Below, piece after piece: positions 7,477 through 18,380 of a stretch of DNA of 64,000 nucleotides. The notes beneath the pieces are model-generated. The model was not told the DNA's origin and did not search any database. It saw nothing but the letters and a program-made list of their open reading frames with translations. The stretch is from VRUE01 sp963812335 (GTDB taxonomy: Bacteria > Actinomycetota > Thermoleophilia > Solirubrobacterales > 70-9). Each line of letters begins with the position of its first letter. Position 1 is the stretch's first letter. Location: assembly GCA_963812335.1 (NCBI GenBank), contig CAWEUU010000002.1, positions 97,025 to 161,024 on the forward strand, read 5' to 3'. The position numbers were made by a program, and so were the translations under genes.

Positions 7477-9111
7477 GTGAGTGCAACGGACTCGATCGCC
7501 GAGTTGCGCGCCGCGGTTCAGCGGGCGACGCTGGCGCTGCGCGACGGCGAGCCGACCGGGCCTGAGCCGACGCTGGACCGCCCGCCGAAGGCGGAGCTCG
7601 GCGATTACAGCTCCAACGCGGCGATGCTGCTCGCGGCGCCGCTGGGGGAAGCGCCGCGCGACGTGGCCGCTCGGCTCGGCGCCGAGCTTGAGGCCGAGCT
7701 GGGCGCCGAGGGCAGTCTCGACCGGGTCGAGGTCGCGGGCCCCGGCTTCGTCAACCTCTTCCTCTCCGACGAGTGGTACCGGCGGGCGATGGCGAGGCTG
7801 GGCGTCGCCGGCGAGAGCCTCGGGCCGGCCCCGACCACGGACCCGCAGCGGATTTTGGTCGAGTACGTCTCCGCGAATCCAACCGGGCCGCTCCACGTCG
7901 GCGGCGGGCGCCACGCCGCCTACGGCGACAGCCTCGTCCGCCTGCTGAAGGCGGTCGGGCACGAGGTCGAGAGCGAGTACTACGTCAATGACGCCGGCGG
8001 CCAGGTGCGGCGCTTCGCCGCCTCGATCGCCGCTTCGATGACCGGCGGCGAGCCGCCCGAGGACGGTTACGAAGGCGACTACGTCGCCGAGCTCGCCACG
8101 CGCCTTCGCGGCGAGGGCGTCGACCCGGGCGACACAGAGGCGATCGGGCGGCGCGGCGTTGAGCTGATCCTCGAGAACGTGCGGGCGACGCTCGACCGCT
8201 TCGGGGTCCACTTCGACAATTGGTTCTCGGAGCGGGGGCTCTACGCGGGCGGCGAGGTCGAAGCTGCACTGGCGGAGATCGAGCGGCGCGGCCACACCTA
8301 CAGGACCGATGGCGCTCTGTGGCTGCGCAGCACCGCATTCGGCGACGACAAGGACCGCGTCCTGATCAGGGCGGACGGCGACCCCACCTACCTCGCCGCC
8401 GACGTCGCCTACCACCGCGACAAGCTGGAACGCGGCTTCGAGCTCCTGATCAACGTGCTCGGCGCAGACCACCACGGCTACTCGCCGCGGCTGCACGCCG
8501 CGATCGCCGCACTAGGCAACGATCCGGACGTGCTCGAGGCGCCGATCATGCGGCTCGTCCACATCGTCGAATCGGGCGAGCGGGCGCAGATGTCGAAGCG
8601 CAGCGGCGATTTCGTCTCGCTCGACGAGCTGGTCGACGATATCGGCGTCGACGCGGCGCGCTGGTTCATGCTCTGGCGTAGCCACGACACGACCGTCGAC
8701 CTCGATCTGGAGCTGGCGCGGCGCGAGTCCAGCGACAACCCCGTCTACTACGTGCAGTACGCCCACGCACGGATTGCGAGCATTCTGCGCAAGGCCGGTG
8801 GCGACGGGGGGGAGGCCGGCGAGCCGACGCCCGGCACGCCGCTGGCAGCGGCCGAGCGCGATCTGGTCAAGCGCCTGCTCGAGTTCCCGGATGAGGTTCG
8901 CGAGGCGGCGGCGCGGCGCGCCCCGCACCGGATCTGCGCCTACTCGACCGCCGTCGCCGCCGACTTCCACGCCTTCTACCGCGATTGCCAGGTGATCGGC
9001 GCCGAGGGGGAGGGGGTCGAGCGCTCGCGCCTCGGCCTCAGCCGGCTCGCCCAGCGCACGATCGCCGCCGCGCTCGGCCTGCTCGGCATCTCCGCCCCCG
9101 AGCAGATGTGA
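7477..9111 (+). CDS. argS: arginyl-tRNA synthetase
   Basis: Charges tRNA-Arg. From the GTG at 7477 the product has 544 residues, normal for bacterial ArgRS. The HIGH-like motif appears as GPLHVGGGRH, the KMSKS-like motif as QMSKRSGD, and the C-terminal anticodon-binding domain ends with GLLGISAPEQM as in the family. The frame is open upstream to 7240, but that extension runs through the palindrome and lacks synthetase similarity, so the GTG is preferred. The next gene begins one base after the stop. Confidence 0.96.
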   Translation: MSATDSIAELRAAVQRATLALRDGEPTGPEPTLDRPPKAELGDYSSNAAMLLAAPLGEAPRDVAARLGAELEAELGAEGSLDRVEVAGPGFVNLFLSDEWYRRAMARLGVAGESLGPAPTTDPQRILVEYVSANPTGPLHVGGGRHAAYGDSLVRLLKAVGHEVESEYYVNDAGGQVRRFAASIAASMTGGEPPEDGYEGDYVAELATRLRGEGVDPGDTEAIGRRGVELILENVRATLDRFGVHFDNWFSERGLYAGGEVEAALAEIERRGHTYRTDGALWLRSTAFGDDKDRVLIRADGDPTYLAADVAYHRDKLERGFELLINVLGADHHGYSPRLHAAIAALGNDPDVLEAPIMRLVHIVESGERAQMSKRSGDFVSLDELVDDIGVDAARWFMLWRSHDTTVDLDLELARRESSDNPVYYVQYAHARIASILRKAGGDGGEAGEPTPGTPLAAAERDLVKRLLEFPDEVREAAARRAPHRICAYSTAVAADFHAFYRDCQVIGAEGEGVERSRLGLSRLAQRTIAAALGLLGISAPEQM

Positions 9112-9112
9112 A

Positions 9113-9727
9113 GTGAGGGTGCTGGCGGAGATCCCGTCGCGGTCCTCGCCCGAGCTGCGCACAGGGTCGCTGCGCCGCTCTGACCTGGAGGCCTTCGATG
9201 TCCTGCTGGGCGAGCTCGGCGCCGCTCGCAGCGTGTTGATGACGGGCACCGGCGAGCACCCGCGGCGGGCTGCTGTCGGCCTTGCCGCCTCCGCCGCCGC
9301 GGCCGGCACGCGCACGGCGCTGCTCGAGTGCAATCTGGCTGATCCGGGGCTGGCGGACGCGCTCGGCCTGGCCAACGCGCCCGGCCTGCACGAGTACGTC
9401 ACCGGCGCGGCCGCCGCCGAGGCGGTGCTGAGGCCGGTCGTGCTCGCCGGACCGGGCTCGGCCGGCGCGACCGAGCCGCTGGTCTGCATCGTCGCCGGCC
9501 GGCCCTCGGCGGACGCCCCGCGGCTTTTCGCCTCGGAGCGCTTCGCCCACGCGCTCGCCGGTCTGCGCGACGCCTATGAGCTGCTGGTGATCGACAGCCC
9601 GCGGCTGGTCGAGTGGGGCTCGCTGAGCCTGCTCACTCCCCGGGTGGACACGGTGCTCGCCTGCCTGGGCGCGAGCGAGCCGCGCAGGCTCTCGCTGCCG
9701 GTGGCCGGGCTGGTGATCCAGAACTGA
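9113..9727 (+). CDS. MinD/BY-kinase-like ATPase domain with degenerate P-loop
   Basis: The 204-residue product resembles the cytoplasmic CpsD/CapB tyrosine-kinase or MinD/ParA fold: LLECNLADPGLADALGL corresponds to the usual LVDADLRRP-type segment, GLHEYV follows as in capsule kinases, and LLVIDSPRL corresponds to the Walker B region. At the P-loop it reads MTGTGEHPRRAAVGLA, without the GK(S/T) lysine, so ATP hydrolysis is doubtful. It follows argS with a 1-nt gap and ends at a bidirectional hairpin. A regulatory pseudo-ATPase of polysaccharide export is possible; function unproven. Confidence 0.6.
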   Translation: MRVLAEIPSRSSPELRTGSLRRSDLEAFDVLLGELGAARSVLMTGTGEHPRRAAVGLAASAAAAGTRTALLECNLADPGLADALGLANAPGLHEYVTGAAAAEAVLRPVVLAGPGSAGATEPLVCIVAGRPSADAPRLFASERFAHALAGLRDAYELLVIDSPRLVEWGSLSLLTPRVDTVLACLGASEPRRLSLPVAGLVIQN

Positions 9728-9744
9728 GCCCGGGGGCGGCTCAG
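9724..9744. terminator. short bidirectional hairpin between convergent genes
   Basis: CTGAGCC (9724-9730) pairs with GGCTCAG (9738-9744) around a G-rich 7-nt loop. It covers the stop of the MinD-like gene and the stop of convergent ccmH. No clear T-run, so termination strength is uncertain. Confidence 0.5.
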
Positions 9745-10247
9745 AGGTCGTAGCGGGCCATGTCGGCCTCCAGCTGCTCGGCGGCCTCGCCCTGCGGTCG
9801 GTCGCCGCCGCCGCTCGGTCCGGGCGGGTCGCCGGCGCGGCGCCAGCGTCGCACGCCGAGCGCCAGCGCCAGCGCCGCCACGACGAAGGCGATCGCCGGC
9901 ACCAGATAGGCGGAGAGCTCGAAGCCCGAGCCGCCGGGCAGCGCCAGGACCTCACGGCCGTACTGGCCTACCAGCGCATCCTTGACTTCCTGCTTGTCCT
10001 TGCCATCGGCGATCAGCCGCCGGATCAGCGCCCGCTGGCGCTGTGCCTGCGGCGATTCGGCCAGCTCCAGCAGTGTGCCGCAGATCGGGCACATCACCTC
10101 GTCTTCGACGTCGGTGATGCTGGTCTGGGGCGCGGCCAGGGCGGACGGCGCCGCGGTGGCGAGCACGGCCAGCAGCATGGCCACGACCACGGCCGCGCCT
10201 GGCGACTTCCGGCCGCGTAGCGGGAATAATGCGCCACGCATCCTCAT
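9741..10247 (-). CDS. ccmH: cytochrome c maturation protein CcmH
   Basis: Reduces apocytochrome c cysteines before haem ligation. The 168-residue product has a signal anchor, a periplasmic CcmH domain with the redox pair in MCPICGTLLELAES, the three-helix core through VKDALVGQYGREVLA, and a second transmembrane helix after GSGFELSAYLVPAIAF. The ATG at 10247 overlaps the stop of the upstream thioredoxin gene by 4 nt. With that gene it forms a two-gene unit; the partner genes ccmE and ccmF lie 5 kb away on the other strand. Confidence 0.92.
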   Translation of the reverse strand: MRMRGALFPLRGRKSPGAAVVVAMLLAVLATAAPSALAAPQTSITDVEDEVMCPICGTLLELAESPQAQRQRALIRRLIADGKDKQEVKDALVGQYGREVLALPGGSGFELSAYLVPAIAFVVAALALALGVRRWRRAGDPPGPSGGGDRPQGEAAEQLEADMARYDL

Positions 10248-10765
10248 CTCTCCCCTTCGATCAGCGGGACGACGCGCTGCTTGAGGAACTCGCGGTCGAC
10301 CGGGCCGCGCCAGATCAGCGCCAGTCGCCCCTGCGGGTCGACGAGGAAATTCTCCGGCACGCCGGTCGAGCCGAAGGCTTCGCTGCGCTCGGCGCCGACC
10401 GAGCGCAGCTGCGGGTAGCCGAGGTCGAACTCGCGCAGGAAGGCGAGCGCGTCCTCGCTGTTGTCCTGGACGTTGATGCCGAGCACGCTGATGCCGCGAT
10501 CGCGGTAGCGCCGCGCGAATTCTTCGAGCTCGGCCGCCTCCTGGCGGCAGGGACCGCACCACGAGGCCCAGAGGTTGACCAGCACCCAGCGGCCGCGGTA
10601 ATCGGCGATCGAGCCCTCGCCCTGTCCGCCGAGCACCGGCAGCTCGCGATCGGGCACGGGATCGCCGACGGCGATCTGCGCCTCGCCCTTGCTGAGCAGG
10701 CCGAAGCCGAGCAGGCCGATCACGGCGCAGACGGCGAGGAAAGCGAGGAAGGCGCGAGTGCTCAC
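10244..10765 (-). CDS. ccmG: TlpA/DsbE-type thiol-disulfide oxidoreductase (CcmG)
   Basis: The 173-residue product has one N-terminal membrane anchor and a periplasmic thioredoxin fold with the active site NLWASWCGPCRQE and the cis-proline loop STGVPENFLVD. This is the CcmG/ResA type that keeps apocytochrome or CcmH cysteines reduced. The GTG at 10765 is the start. Translational overlap with ccmH supports the cytochrome c role over a general TlpA function. Confidence 0.9.
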   Translation of the reverse strand: MSTRAFLAFLAVCAVIGLLGFGLLSKGEAQIAVGDPVPDRELPVLGGQGEGSIADYRGRWVLVNLWASWCGPCRQEAAELEEFARRYRDRGISVLGINVQDNSEDALAFLREFDLGYPQLRSVGAERSEAFGSTGVPENFLVDPQGRLALIWRGPVDREFLKQRVVPLIEGER

Positions 10766-10837
10766 GGCCCGCGAACATTAGACGTGCCACTCGCTCAGCC
10801 TTCCGGTCTCCCGGTCAGCCGTAGAATCAGACGCAGC

Positions 10838-10910
10838 GCGGACGTAGCTCAGTTGGTAGAGCGCGAGCTTCCCAAGCTCGAGGTCGCGGGTTCGAGACCC
10901 GTCGTCCGCT
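10838..10910 (+). tRNA. tRNA-Gly (anticodon CCC)
   Basis: A 73-nt cloverleaf: acceptor GCGGACG with CGTCCGC, D-arm GCTC...GAGC, anticodon stem CGAGC/GCTCG with loop TTCCCAA giving anticodon CCC, T-arm GCGGG-TTCGAGA-CCCGT, and U as discriminator as usual for bacterial tRNA-Gly. No encoded CCA. A truncated regulator gene abuts its 3' end. Confidence 0.96.
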
Positions 10911-11012
10911 TTCCTCGGGCGACAGTGTCCGCCCGCCGTCGATGCCGAGCACTTCCAGGATCGAGACGCGCAGTGGGTGGGTATTGGCACGAGCAAGGCG
11001 TTCCCAATTCAC
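10911..11012 (-). pseudogene. N-terminal fragment of an ArsR-like winged-helix regulator
   Basis: Read from the ATG at 11012, the frame encodes about 34 residues beginning MNWERLARANTHPLRVSI and reaching GGRTLSPEE, matching the first helices of ArsR-type regulators (HPLR-IL-L pattern). The similarity stops at about 10911, the base next to the tRNA-Gly 3' end; beyond it the frame is antisense tRNA. The rest of the HTH is absent. This looks like a gene cut when DNA was gained or lost at the tRNA end. Confidence 0.55.
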
Positions 11013-11115
11013 GGCGTGCTCACTTTCGTCGACAGGGGAATACCCAAAAATACTGGCTCAGCTCATCAAAATCGGGTAATATGCCTCGACAATGGTTCGA
11101 GGAAGGGAGCAGCAG

Positions 11116-14100
11116 ATGAGCGGGGGATGGAAGAAGCGGGGCCTGATCTTCGCGGCGATTTTGGTCCTGGGAGTGGCTTTCCTGGCGCCGGCGGCGGGCG
11201 CCGACATCATCGGTCCGCAGGACCCGAACGATCCGCAGGCCGACAGTCCCTGGCAGGCCGGGACCTGCACCTCCGACGCCGGCCCCTGCAGCGTCGACAC
11301 GCCCCTTCAGTTCTTCGAACAGGCCGCCGGCCACCCACCCGTCGGCTTCACCCAGTTCATCGTCAACACGGAAAACAAGGGGCTTGGTCCCTTCCCGATT
11401 GGCAACCTGCGCACGGTCCGAGTCGACTTGCCGCCCGGCTTGACCGTCAATCCGCAGTCCAGCGCCGAACGATGCGAGCTCGAACCCGGTGAGAGCCCCG
11501 AAAGCTGCTCGTCGACCGCTCCCGGTTCGAAAGTCGGTTACAGCGAAGTTACCGCGACCAATCCCGCGACCGCCTTCTCCGTCGATCTGCCCCCTGCAGA
11601 CGTCTACAACATCGTCCCCGACGAGGGCGAACCGGCCCGCTTCGGGCTCAGTCTGCTCGGCAACGACATCTACCTCGAAGCCGACGTCGCCTGGGAGAGC
11701 GACTACCACGAGTACTTCACGATCCACGTCGCCAAACTCGATCTCCCGTCCATGCCGTTGCTCGGCGAAGTCGCCAGGATCGCCAAGAACCGCCTGGTCT
11801 TCGACGGCACCTCGGGCCCCGACGGAACCTTCATCACCACGCCGACCACCTGCCTCGGACCGGCGATGCCCGGCACGCCCCTGGAGCACATCTACTCGAC
11901 CTACCTGCGCGCCGACGCCTACGAGGCGCCGAACATGGATCCGAGCTTCCCCGACGGCTCGGCCTTCATCGAGTCGAAGATCCCGCGCAAAGCGGGCGAA
12001 TTCGAAACCTCGCCCAAAGAATGCGACTCGATCCCCTATGACCCCTCGATCGACGTCGACCCGGGGACGAGCCAGACCGACTCGCCCGCCGGCGCGACCG
12101 TGACCGTCGAGCTGCCCGAGGTCAAAGGCGGCGGCAACCAGGGCACTTCGCACACGCGCAGCGCCCTGGTCACGCTGCCCCAGGGCATGGGGCTCAACCC
12201 GTCGGCCGCCGACGGCCTCGAGGCCTGCAGCGACGATCAGTTCCACAAGGGCAGCCGCGAGCCGGTCGCCTGCCCCGCCGCCTCTCGCATCGGAACGGTG
12301 GAAGTCGACACGCCGCCGCTGCCCGACGGCTCGCTCAGCGGGCCGGTCTACGTCGGTAAGCAGCTCAGCCGCGACCCCGCCTCGGGGAACCTGTACCGGA
12401 TCTTCGTCAACGCCAGGTCCGATCGCAATGACATCGATGCCCGCCTTCTCGGCAAGGTCAGCGCCAACCCCGAGACCGGTCAGTTGACGACGACCTTCGA
12501 CGACGGCGCGCTCGGCAAAGTCCCCTTGCCCGGCCTGCCCCAGGTCCCCTTCAAGTCGTTCCGGATCAAGCTCGACGGCGGTCCCACCGCGACGCTGACC
12601 AGCCCGCCGACCTGCGGCCCGAACACGACCGGCACGCAGATGACCCCGTGGTCGAGCGCCGAGGGCCTGGTCCCGCCAGGTGGCGAAGACGGGCCGTCGG
12701 GCGACAGCAGCGTCTCCGCGTCCTCCAACTTCAGCCTCAGCAGCGCACCCGGCGGCGGCGCCTGCCCGAGCACGCTGGGCGAGCGTCCCTTCGGGCCGGG
12801 CTTCGGCAGCGGCACCGACTCGCCGAAGGCAGGCGCTTACAGCTCGCTGCACATGGGGATCGCTCGTGCCGACGGCAATCAGGAGCTGAAGGGCGTCGAC
12901 GTGACGCTGCCTCCCGGGCTGACGGCGAAGCTCAAGGGCGTGAGCTACTGCCCCGAGGGCTCGCTCGCCGCAGCCGGCGCCAACAGCGGCGAGGCCGAGG
13001 CCGCGAGCTCGAGCTGCCCCGCGTCCAGCTACATCGGCAGCGCTCAAGTGGCCGCCGGCAGCGGTCCCTCGCCGATCTCGCTCGGCGGCAAGGTCTTCCT
13101 CGCAGGGCCCTACAACGGCGCCCCCCTCTCCCTGGCAGCGATCACCCCCGCCACGGCCGGGCCGTTCGATCTCGGCACGGTCGTGGTGAGGGTGGCGCTG
13201 TTCGTCGACCCGCGCACGACCCAGGTGCGAGCGGTGTCCGACTCGATCCCACACGTCTACGGCGGCGCCACGCTCGACCTGCGCTCGGTTGCGGTCAGGC
13301 TCGATCGCCCCAACTTCTCGCGCAACCCGACCAACTGCGCGCTCTTCGCCTTCGGCGGCTCGCTGCTCGGCGGCGGCTCCAACCCGCTCGACCCGGGCGC
13401 CTTCTCCTCGGCGCCGGTCTCGGCCCCGTTCAAGGCGGCCGGCTGCGAGAAGCTCGGCTTCCGGCCGAGGCTATTCCTGCGGCTCTTCGGCGCCGGCAGG
13501 CGCGGCAAGAACCCGAAGCTGCGGGCGGTGCTGATCCCGCGCAGAGGCGACGCCAACATCGCCCGCGCGGCGACGATCCTGCCGCGCTCGCTGATCCTCG
13601 ACCAGGGCAACCTCTCGAAAATCTGCACCCGCGTCCAGTACGCGGCCAACGGCTGCCCGCGGAACTCGATCTACGGCTACGCCCGCGCCTTCAGCCCGCT
13701 GCTCGACAAGCCCCTGCAGGGTCCGGTCTACCTGCGCTCGTCGGACAACCCGCTGCCCGATCTCGTCTCCAGCCTGCACGGCCAGGTGAACGTCGAGCTC
13801 TCGGGCCGCACCGACAGCGTCCGCGGTCGCATCCGCAACATCTTCGATGTCGTACCCGATGTGCCGGTCTCGAAGTTCATCCTCACCCTGCGCGGCGGGC
13901 GCAGGGGGCTGCTGGTCAACTCCCGCAACCAGTGTCCGCGGCCCAAGCGCGCCCGTCGCGGCGCCAAGCGCAGCGAGGCGACCGTGAGCAAGAAGAAGGG
14001 CCGGCGTCGCGGTCAGCGCGTGATCGCGCGCTTCAAGGGCCAGAACGGCAAGAAGCGAAACATGCGGCCGCGACTGCGCCTCCCCTGCGCGCAGAAGCGC

Positions 14101-14136
14101 CACCGCGGCAAGCACCGCCGACGCGGCGCCAACTAG
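11116..14136 (+). CDS. large secreted repeat protein with basic C-terminal tail
   Basis: The 1006-residue product starts with a signal peptide (KKRGLIFAAILVLGVAF then AGA). The body has at least four diverged copies of one module: a line like VDLPPGL, a cysteine stretch, a second CPxxSxIG-like line and an L-G-VYL strand (about residues 100-150, 360-430, 600-690, 830-950). The last 60 residues are very rich in Arg and Lys. The ATG at 11116 follows AAGGGAG at good spacing; an in-frame ATG at 11092 is less likely. I cannot name a family; a surface or cell-wall-bound protein is inferred. It ends 12 nt before a glycosyltransferase. Confidence 0.8.
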   Translation: MSGGWKKRGLIFAAILVLGVAFLAPAAGADIIGPQDPNDPQADSPWQAGTCTSDAGPCSVDTPLQFFEQAAGHPPVGFTQFIVNTENKGLGPFPIGNLRTVRVDLPPGLTVNPQSSAERCELEPGESPESCSSTAPGSKVGYSEVTATNPATAFSVDLPPADVYNIVPDEGEPARFGLSLLGNDIYLEADVAWESDYHEYFTIHVAKLDLPSMPLLGEVARIAKNRLVFDGTSGPDGTFITTPTTCLGPAMPGTPLEHIYSTYLRADAYEAPNMDPSFPDGSAFIESKIPRKAGEFETSPKECDSIPYDPSIDVDPGTSQTDSPAGATVTVELPEVKGGGNQGTSHTRSALVTLPQGMGLNPSAADGLEACSDDQFHKGSREPVACPAASRIGTVEVDTPPLPDGSLSGPVYVGKQLSRDPASGNLYRIFVNARSDRNDIDARLLGKVSANPETGQLTTTFDDGALGKVPLPGLPQVPFKSFRIKLDGGPTATLTSPPTCGPNTTGTQMTPWSSAEGLVPPGGEDGPSGDSSVSASSNFSLSSAPGGGACPSTLGERPFGPGFGSGTDSPKAGAYSSLHMGIARADGNQELKGVDVTLPPGLTAKLKGVSYCPEGSLAAAGANSGEAEAASSSCPASSYIGSAQVAAGSGPSPISLGGKVFLAGPYNGAPLSLAAITPATAGPFDLGTVVVRVALFVDPRTTQVRAVSDSIPHVYGGATLDLRSVAVRLDRPNFSRNPTNCALFAFGGSLLGGGSNPLDPGAFSSAPVSAPFKAAGCEKLGFRPRLFLRLFGAGRRGKNPKLRAVLIPRRGDANIARAATILPRSLILDQGNLSKICTRVQYAANGCPRNSIYGYARAFSPLLDKPLQGPVYLRSSDNPLPDLVSSLHGQVNVELSGRTDSVRGRIRNIFDVVPDVPVSKFILTLRGGRRGLLVNSRNQCPRPKRARRGAKRSEATVSKKKGRRRGQRVIARFKGQNGKKRNMRPRLRLPCAQKRHRGKHRRRGAN

Positions 14137-14148
14137 CCTCCCGCGTCG

Positions 14149-15183
14149 GTGCGCCCGACGCTTTCGGTCCTGATCGTCGCCTGGAACAGCCGCGAGGAGC
14201 TCGCGCGGACTCTGCCTGCGCTGCTGCCCGAGCTGGGCGATGACGACGAGTTGATCGTCGTCGACAACGATTCGAGCGACGGCACGGCGGAGGCGGTTGC
14301 GGCGCTGGCGCCGGCGGCGCGGGTCGTGGGCAGTGGCCGCAACGCCGGCTTCGCCGCCGGCTGCAACGAGGGCGCGGCGCAGGCGCGCGGCGATCTGCTG
14401 GTGATCCTCAACCCCGACGCGGCGCCGCGGCCGGGATTCGGCGAAGCGATCAGGCGCCCGTGGGTGGAGGAGCGCGGCTGGGCCGCCTGGCAGGCGCTGG
14501 TCGCCGACGGCGACGGGACGACGATCAACTCGGCCGGCAACCCGGTCCACTTCACCGGCATCGTCTGGGCGGGGGGACACGGGCAGCCGATCGGCGAGGC
14601 GCCGACGGCGGGCGAGGTGACCGCCCTCTCCGGCGCCTGCCTGGCGATCCCGCGCCGTACCTGGGAGCAGGCCGGCGGCTTTCCGGCCAGCTTCTTCCTC
14701 TACCACGAGGACGTCGACCTCTCGCTGCGGCTGCGGCTCTCCGGCGGCGCGCTCGGGATCGAGCCGGCGGCGGTCGTCGACCACGACTACGAGTTCGGCG
14801 CCCGCAAGCACAAGTGGCGCTGGCTCGAGCGCAATCGCCACGCCTTCCTGCTGCGCGCCTACCCGGCATCGCTGCTGATCCTGCTCGCGCCGGCGCTGCT
14901 GGCGACCGAACTGGCCCTCTACGCCGTGGCCGTCAAGGGCGGCTGGGGGCGCCAGAAGCTCGCCGGGCACCTGGAAGCGATCGCCTGGCTGCCGCGCCTG
15001 CTGCGCGAGCGCCGCCGGGTACAGGCCACCCGCACCGTCAGCACCGCAGAGTTCGCCTCCTGGCTGACCCCCGACCTGGACTCGCCGTTCATCCCAGCGA
15101 TCGCCCGCTCTGCGCCCGCCCGCCTGCTCCTGCGCGCCTACTGGCGTTCCGTTCGCCTGCTGTTGAATGGCCTGTCCCGGTAG
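14149..15183 (+). CDS. family 2 glycosyltransferase (rhamnosyltransferase-like)
   Basis: Cytosolic, membrane-associated transfer of a sugar from an NDP-sugar to a glycan. The 344-residue product opens with SVLIVAWNSREEL; the nucleotide-binding VVDNDSSDGT and GFAAGCNEGA follow, with LNPDA as the metal-binding DxD-like site and FFLYHEDVDLSLRLR as the acceptor-side ED motif typical of rhamnosyltransferases. A hydrophobic C-terminal segment (about 240-265) suggests membrane contact. It starts with GTG 12 nt after the secreted protein gene. Substrate not determinable from sequence. Confidence 0.88.
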   Translation: MRPTLSVLIVAWNSREELARTLPALLPELGDDDELIVVDNDSSDGTAEAVAALAPAARVVGSGRNAGFAAGCNEGAAQARGDLLVILNPDAAPRPGFGEAIRRPWVEERGWAAWQALVADGDGTTINSAGNPVHFTGIVWAGGHGQPIGEAPTAGEVTALSGACLAIPRRTWEQAGGFPASFFLYHEDVDLSLRLRLSGGALGIEPAAVVDHDYEFGARKHKWRWLERNRHAFLLRAYPASLLILLAPALLATELALYAVAVKGGWGRQKLAGHLEAIAWLPRLLRERRRVQATRTVSTAEFASWLTPDLDSPFIPAIARSAPARLLLRAYWRSVRLLLNGLSR

Positions 15184-15202
15184 GGCGCAGCATCTTGAGC
15201 GC

Positions 15203-15241
15203 GTTCGCTGTTTGTCGTGCTGAGGCCGACAAGAAGCGAAC
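15203..15241. repeat. hairpin with GTTCGCTGTTTGTCG arm
   Basis: The arms at 15203-15217 and 15227-15241 pair at 13 of 15 positions around a 9-nt loop. The left arm shares GTTCGCTGTTTGT exactly with the hairpin at 39463. It lies in the spacer between the glycosyltransferase and ccmE, with no T-run following. Confidence 0.75.
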
Positions 15242-15281
15242 ACGGCCATCGAGTGGGGCTGCTTGCGATAATCCCCAGCCG

Positions 15282-15684
15282 ATGGATCCCGCCCGCAAGC
15301 GAAAGATCCGGCTCGTCGTCGCGCTCAGCGTCGCCGTGCTGCTCGCGGTCGGGCTCGTCTACACGTCGTTCAGCGCCTCGACCGAGGCCAAGGAGCCCTC
15401 GCAGCTGCTCAGCGCGGCGCCCGGCTCCAGTGCCCAGCTGACCGGCAGGGTGGTCGTCGGCTCGGTCACGCGCGAGGGTGAGGGCATGCGCTTCCGTGTC
15501 GCCGACCGCGATGACGCCGGAAAGAGCATCCCGGTCACCTACAGCGGCACCGTGCCCGACCCGTTCCGCGGAGGGCGCGAGATCGTCCTCACCGGCAGTG
15601 TCGAGAACGGCGTCTTTGCCGGCGAGCGCGACACGCTGGTCACCAAGTGCCCGTCGAAGTTCACCACCGAGAGCTCGCCCACGA

Positions 15685-15695
<11 letters not shown>
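15282..15695 (+). CDS. ccmE: cytochrome c maturation haem chaperone CcmE
   Basis: Receives haem and delivers it to CcmF/CcmH. The 137-residue product has one N-terminal membrane anchor (RLVVALSVAVLLAVGLV) and a periplasmic OB-fold domain with LTGRVVVGSV, RFRVAD, VTYSGTVPDPFRGGREIV and LVTKCPSKF. The classical haem-binding HxxxY is not seen; CPSKF occupies the corresponding end region, as in the cysteine-containing CcmE variants (CxxxY type). The tyrosine equivalent is F here, which is unusual. It overlaps ccmF by 11 nt. Confidence 0.9.
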
Positions 15696-18028
<2,333 letters not shown>

Positions 18029-18039
<11 letters not shown>

Positions 18040-18253
18040 GCAGCACCAGGGTGTTGACGGTGAAGAGGACCGCGAAGAAGATCGTCGCGCGGTCCAGGTT
18101 GCGCTCGACCATCGAGCCGCCGCCGAAGGAGCTGCCCCCGCCGCCGATGCCGAAGGCGCCGGAGAGACCGGCGTCTTTGCCCGAGTGCAGGAGGATCAGG
18201 AAGATCAGGATTCCTGCGATCAGCACCTGCACCACTGCGAGGAAGGTGTACAC
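18029..18253 (-). CDS. secG: preprotein translocase subunit SecG
   Basis: Small auxiliary subunit of the SecYEG channel. The 74-residue product has two transmembrane helices (FLAVVQVLIAGILIFLILL and the segment around IFFAVLFTVNTLVLL) joined by a Gly-rich loop, exactly the SecG plan. The gene is monocistronic here, with a small inverted repeat upstream at 18265-18289. In many actinobacteria secG follows the pgk-tpi operon; here it is 14 kb away. Confidence 0.93.
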
Positions 18254-18264
18254 GGGGGGCAGTC

Positions 18265-18289
18265 TAGACGGTCGAATCGTCCGTCTAGC
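18265..18289. repeat. 8-bp inverted repeat upstream of secG
   Basis: CTAGACGG (18265-18272) pairs with CCGTCTAG (18282-18289) around a 9-nt loop, 12 bases upstream of the secG start. It could be a regulator site or a 5' leader hairpin of secG; nothing decides between them. Confidence 0.45.
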
Positions 18290-18325
18290 CTGCCTCTTAC
18301 AGAAATCAAGTTAGTGTCTCTGTAA

Positions 18326-18350
18326 TTGACAAATTGTGTTAGTTTGTCAA
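18326..18350. promoter_or_regulatory. probable operator of the alkane hydroxylase operon
   Basis: TTGACAAA (18326-18333) and TTTGTCAA (18343-18350) form a perfect 8-bp inverted repeat with a 9-nt spacer, 30 bp upstream of alkB. The left half contains a perfect -35 hexamer TTGACA. The AT-rich block stands out against GC-rich surroundings. The TetR-type regulator encoded by the third gene of the operon is the natural candidate to bind it; that link is inference. Confidence 0.6.
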
Positions 18351-18380
18351 CCGACTTCTTTCCACGACCAAGGAGACCGC

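Noticed and set aside
10778..10910. Minus-strand frames running through tRNA-Gly (such as the part downstream of 10911)
   Set aside because: These residues are just antisense tRNA; only the part from 11012 to about 10911 looks like real protein sequence.
10838..14136. Genomic island beginning at tRNA-Gly and including the large secreted protein
   Set aside because: No integrase, no second copy of the tRNA 3' end and no shift in base composition can be seen; the truncated regulator alone is not enough.
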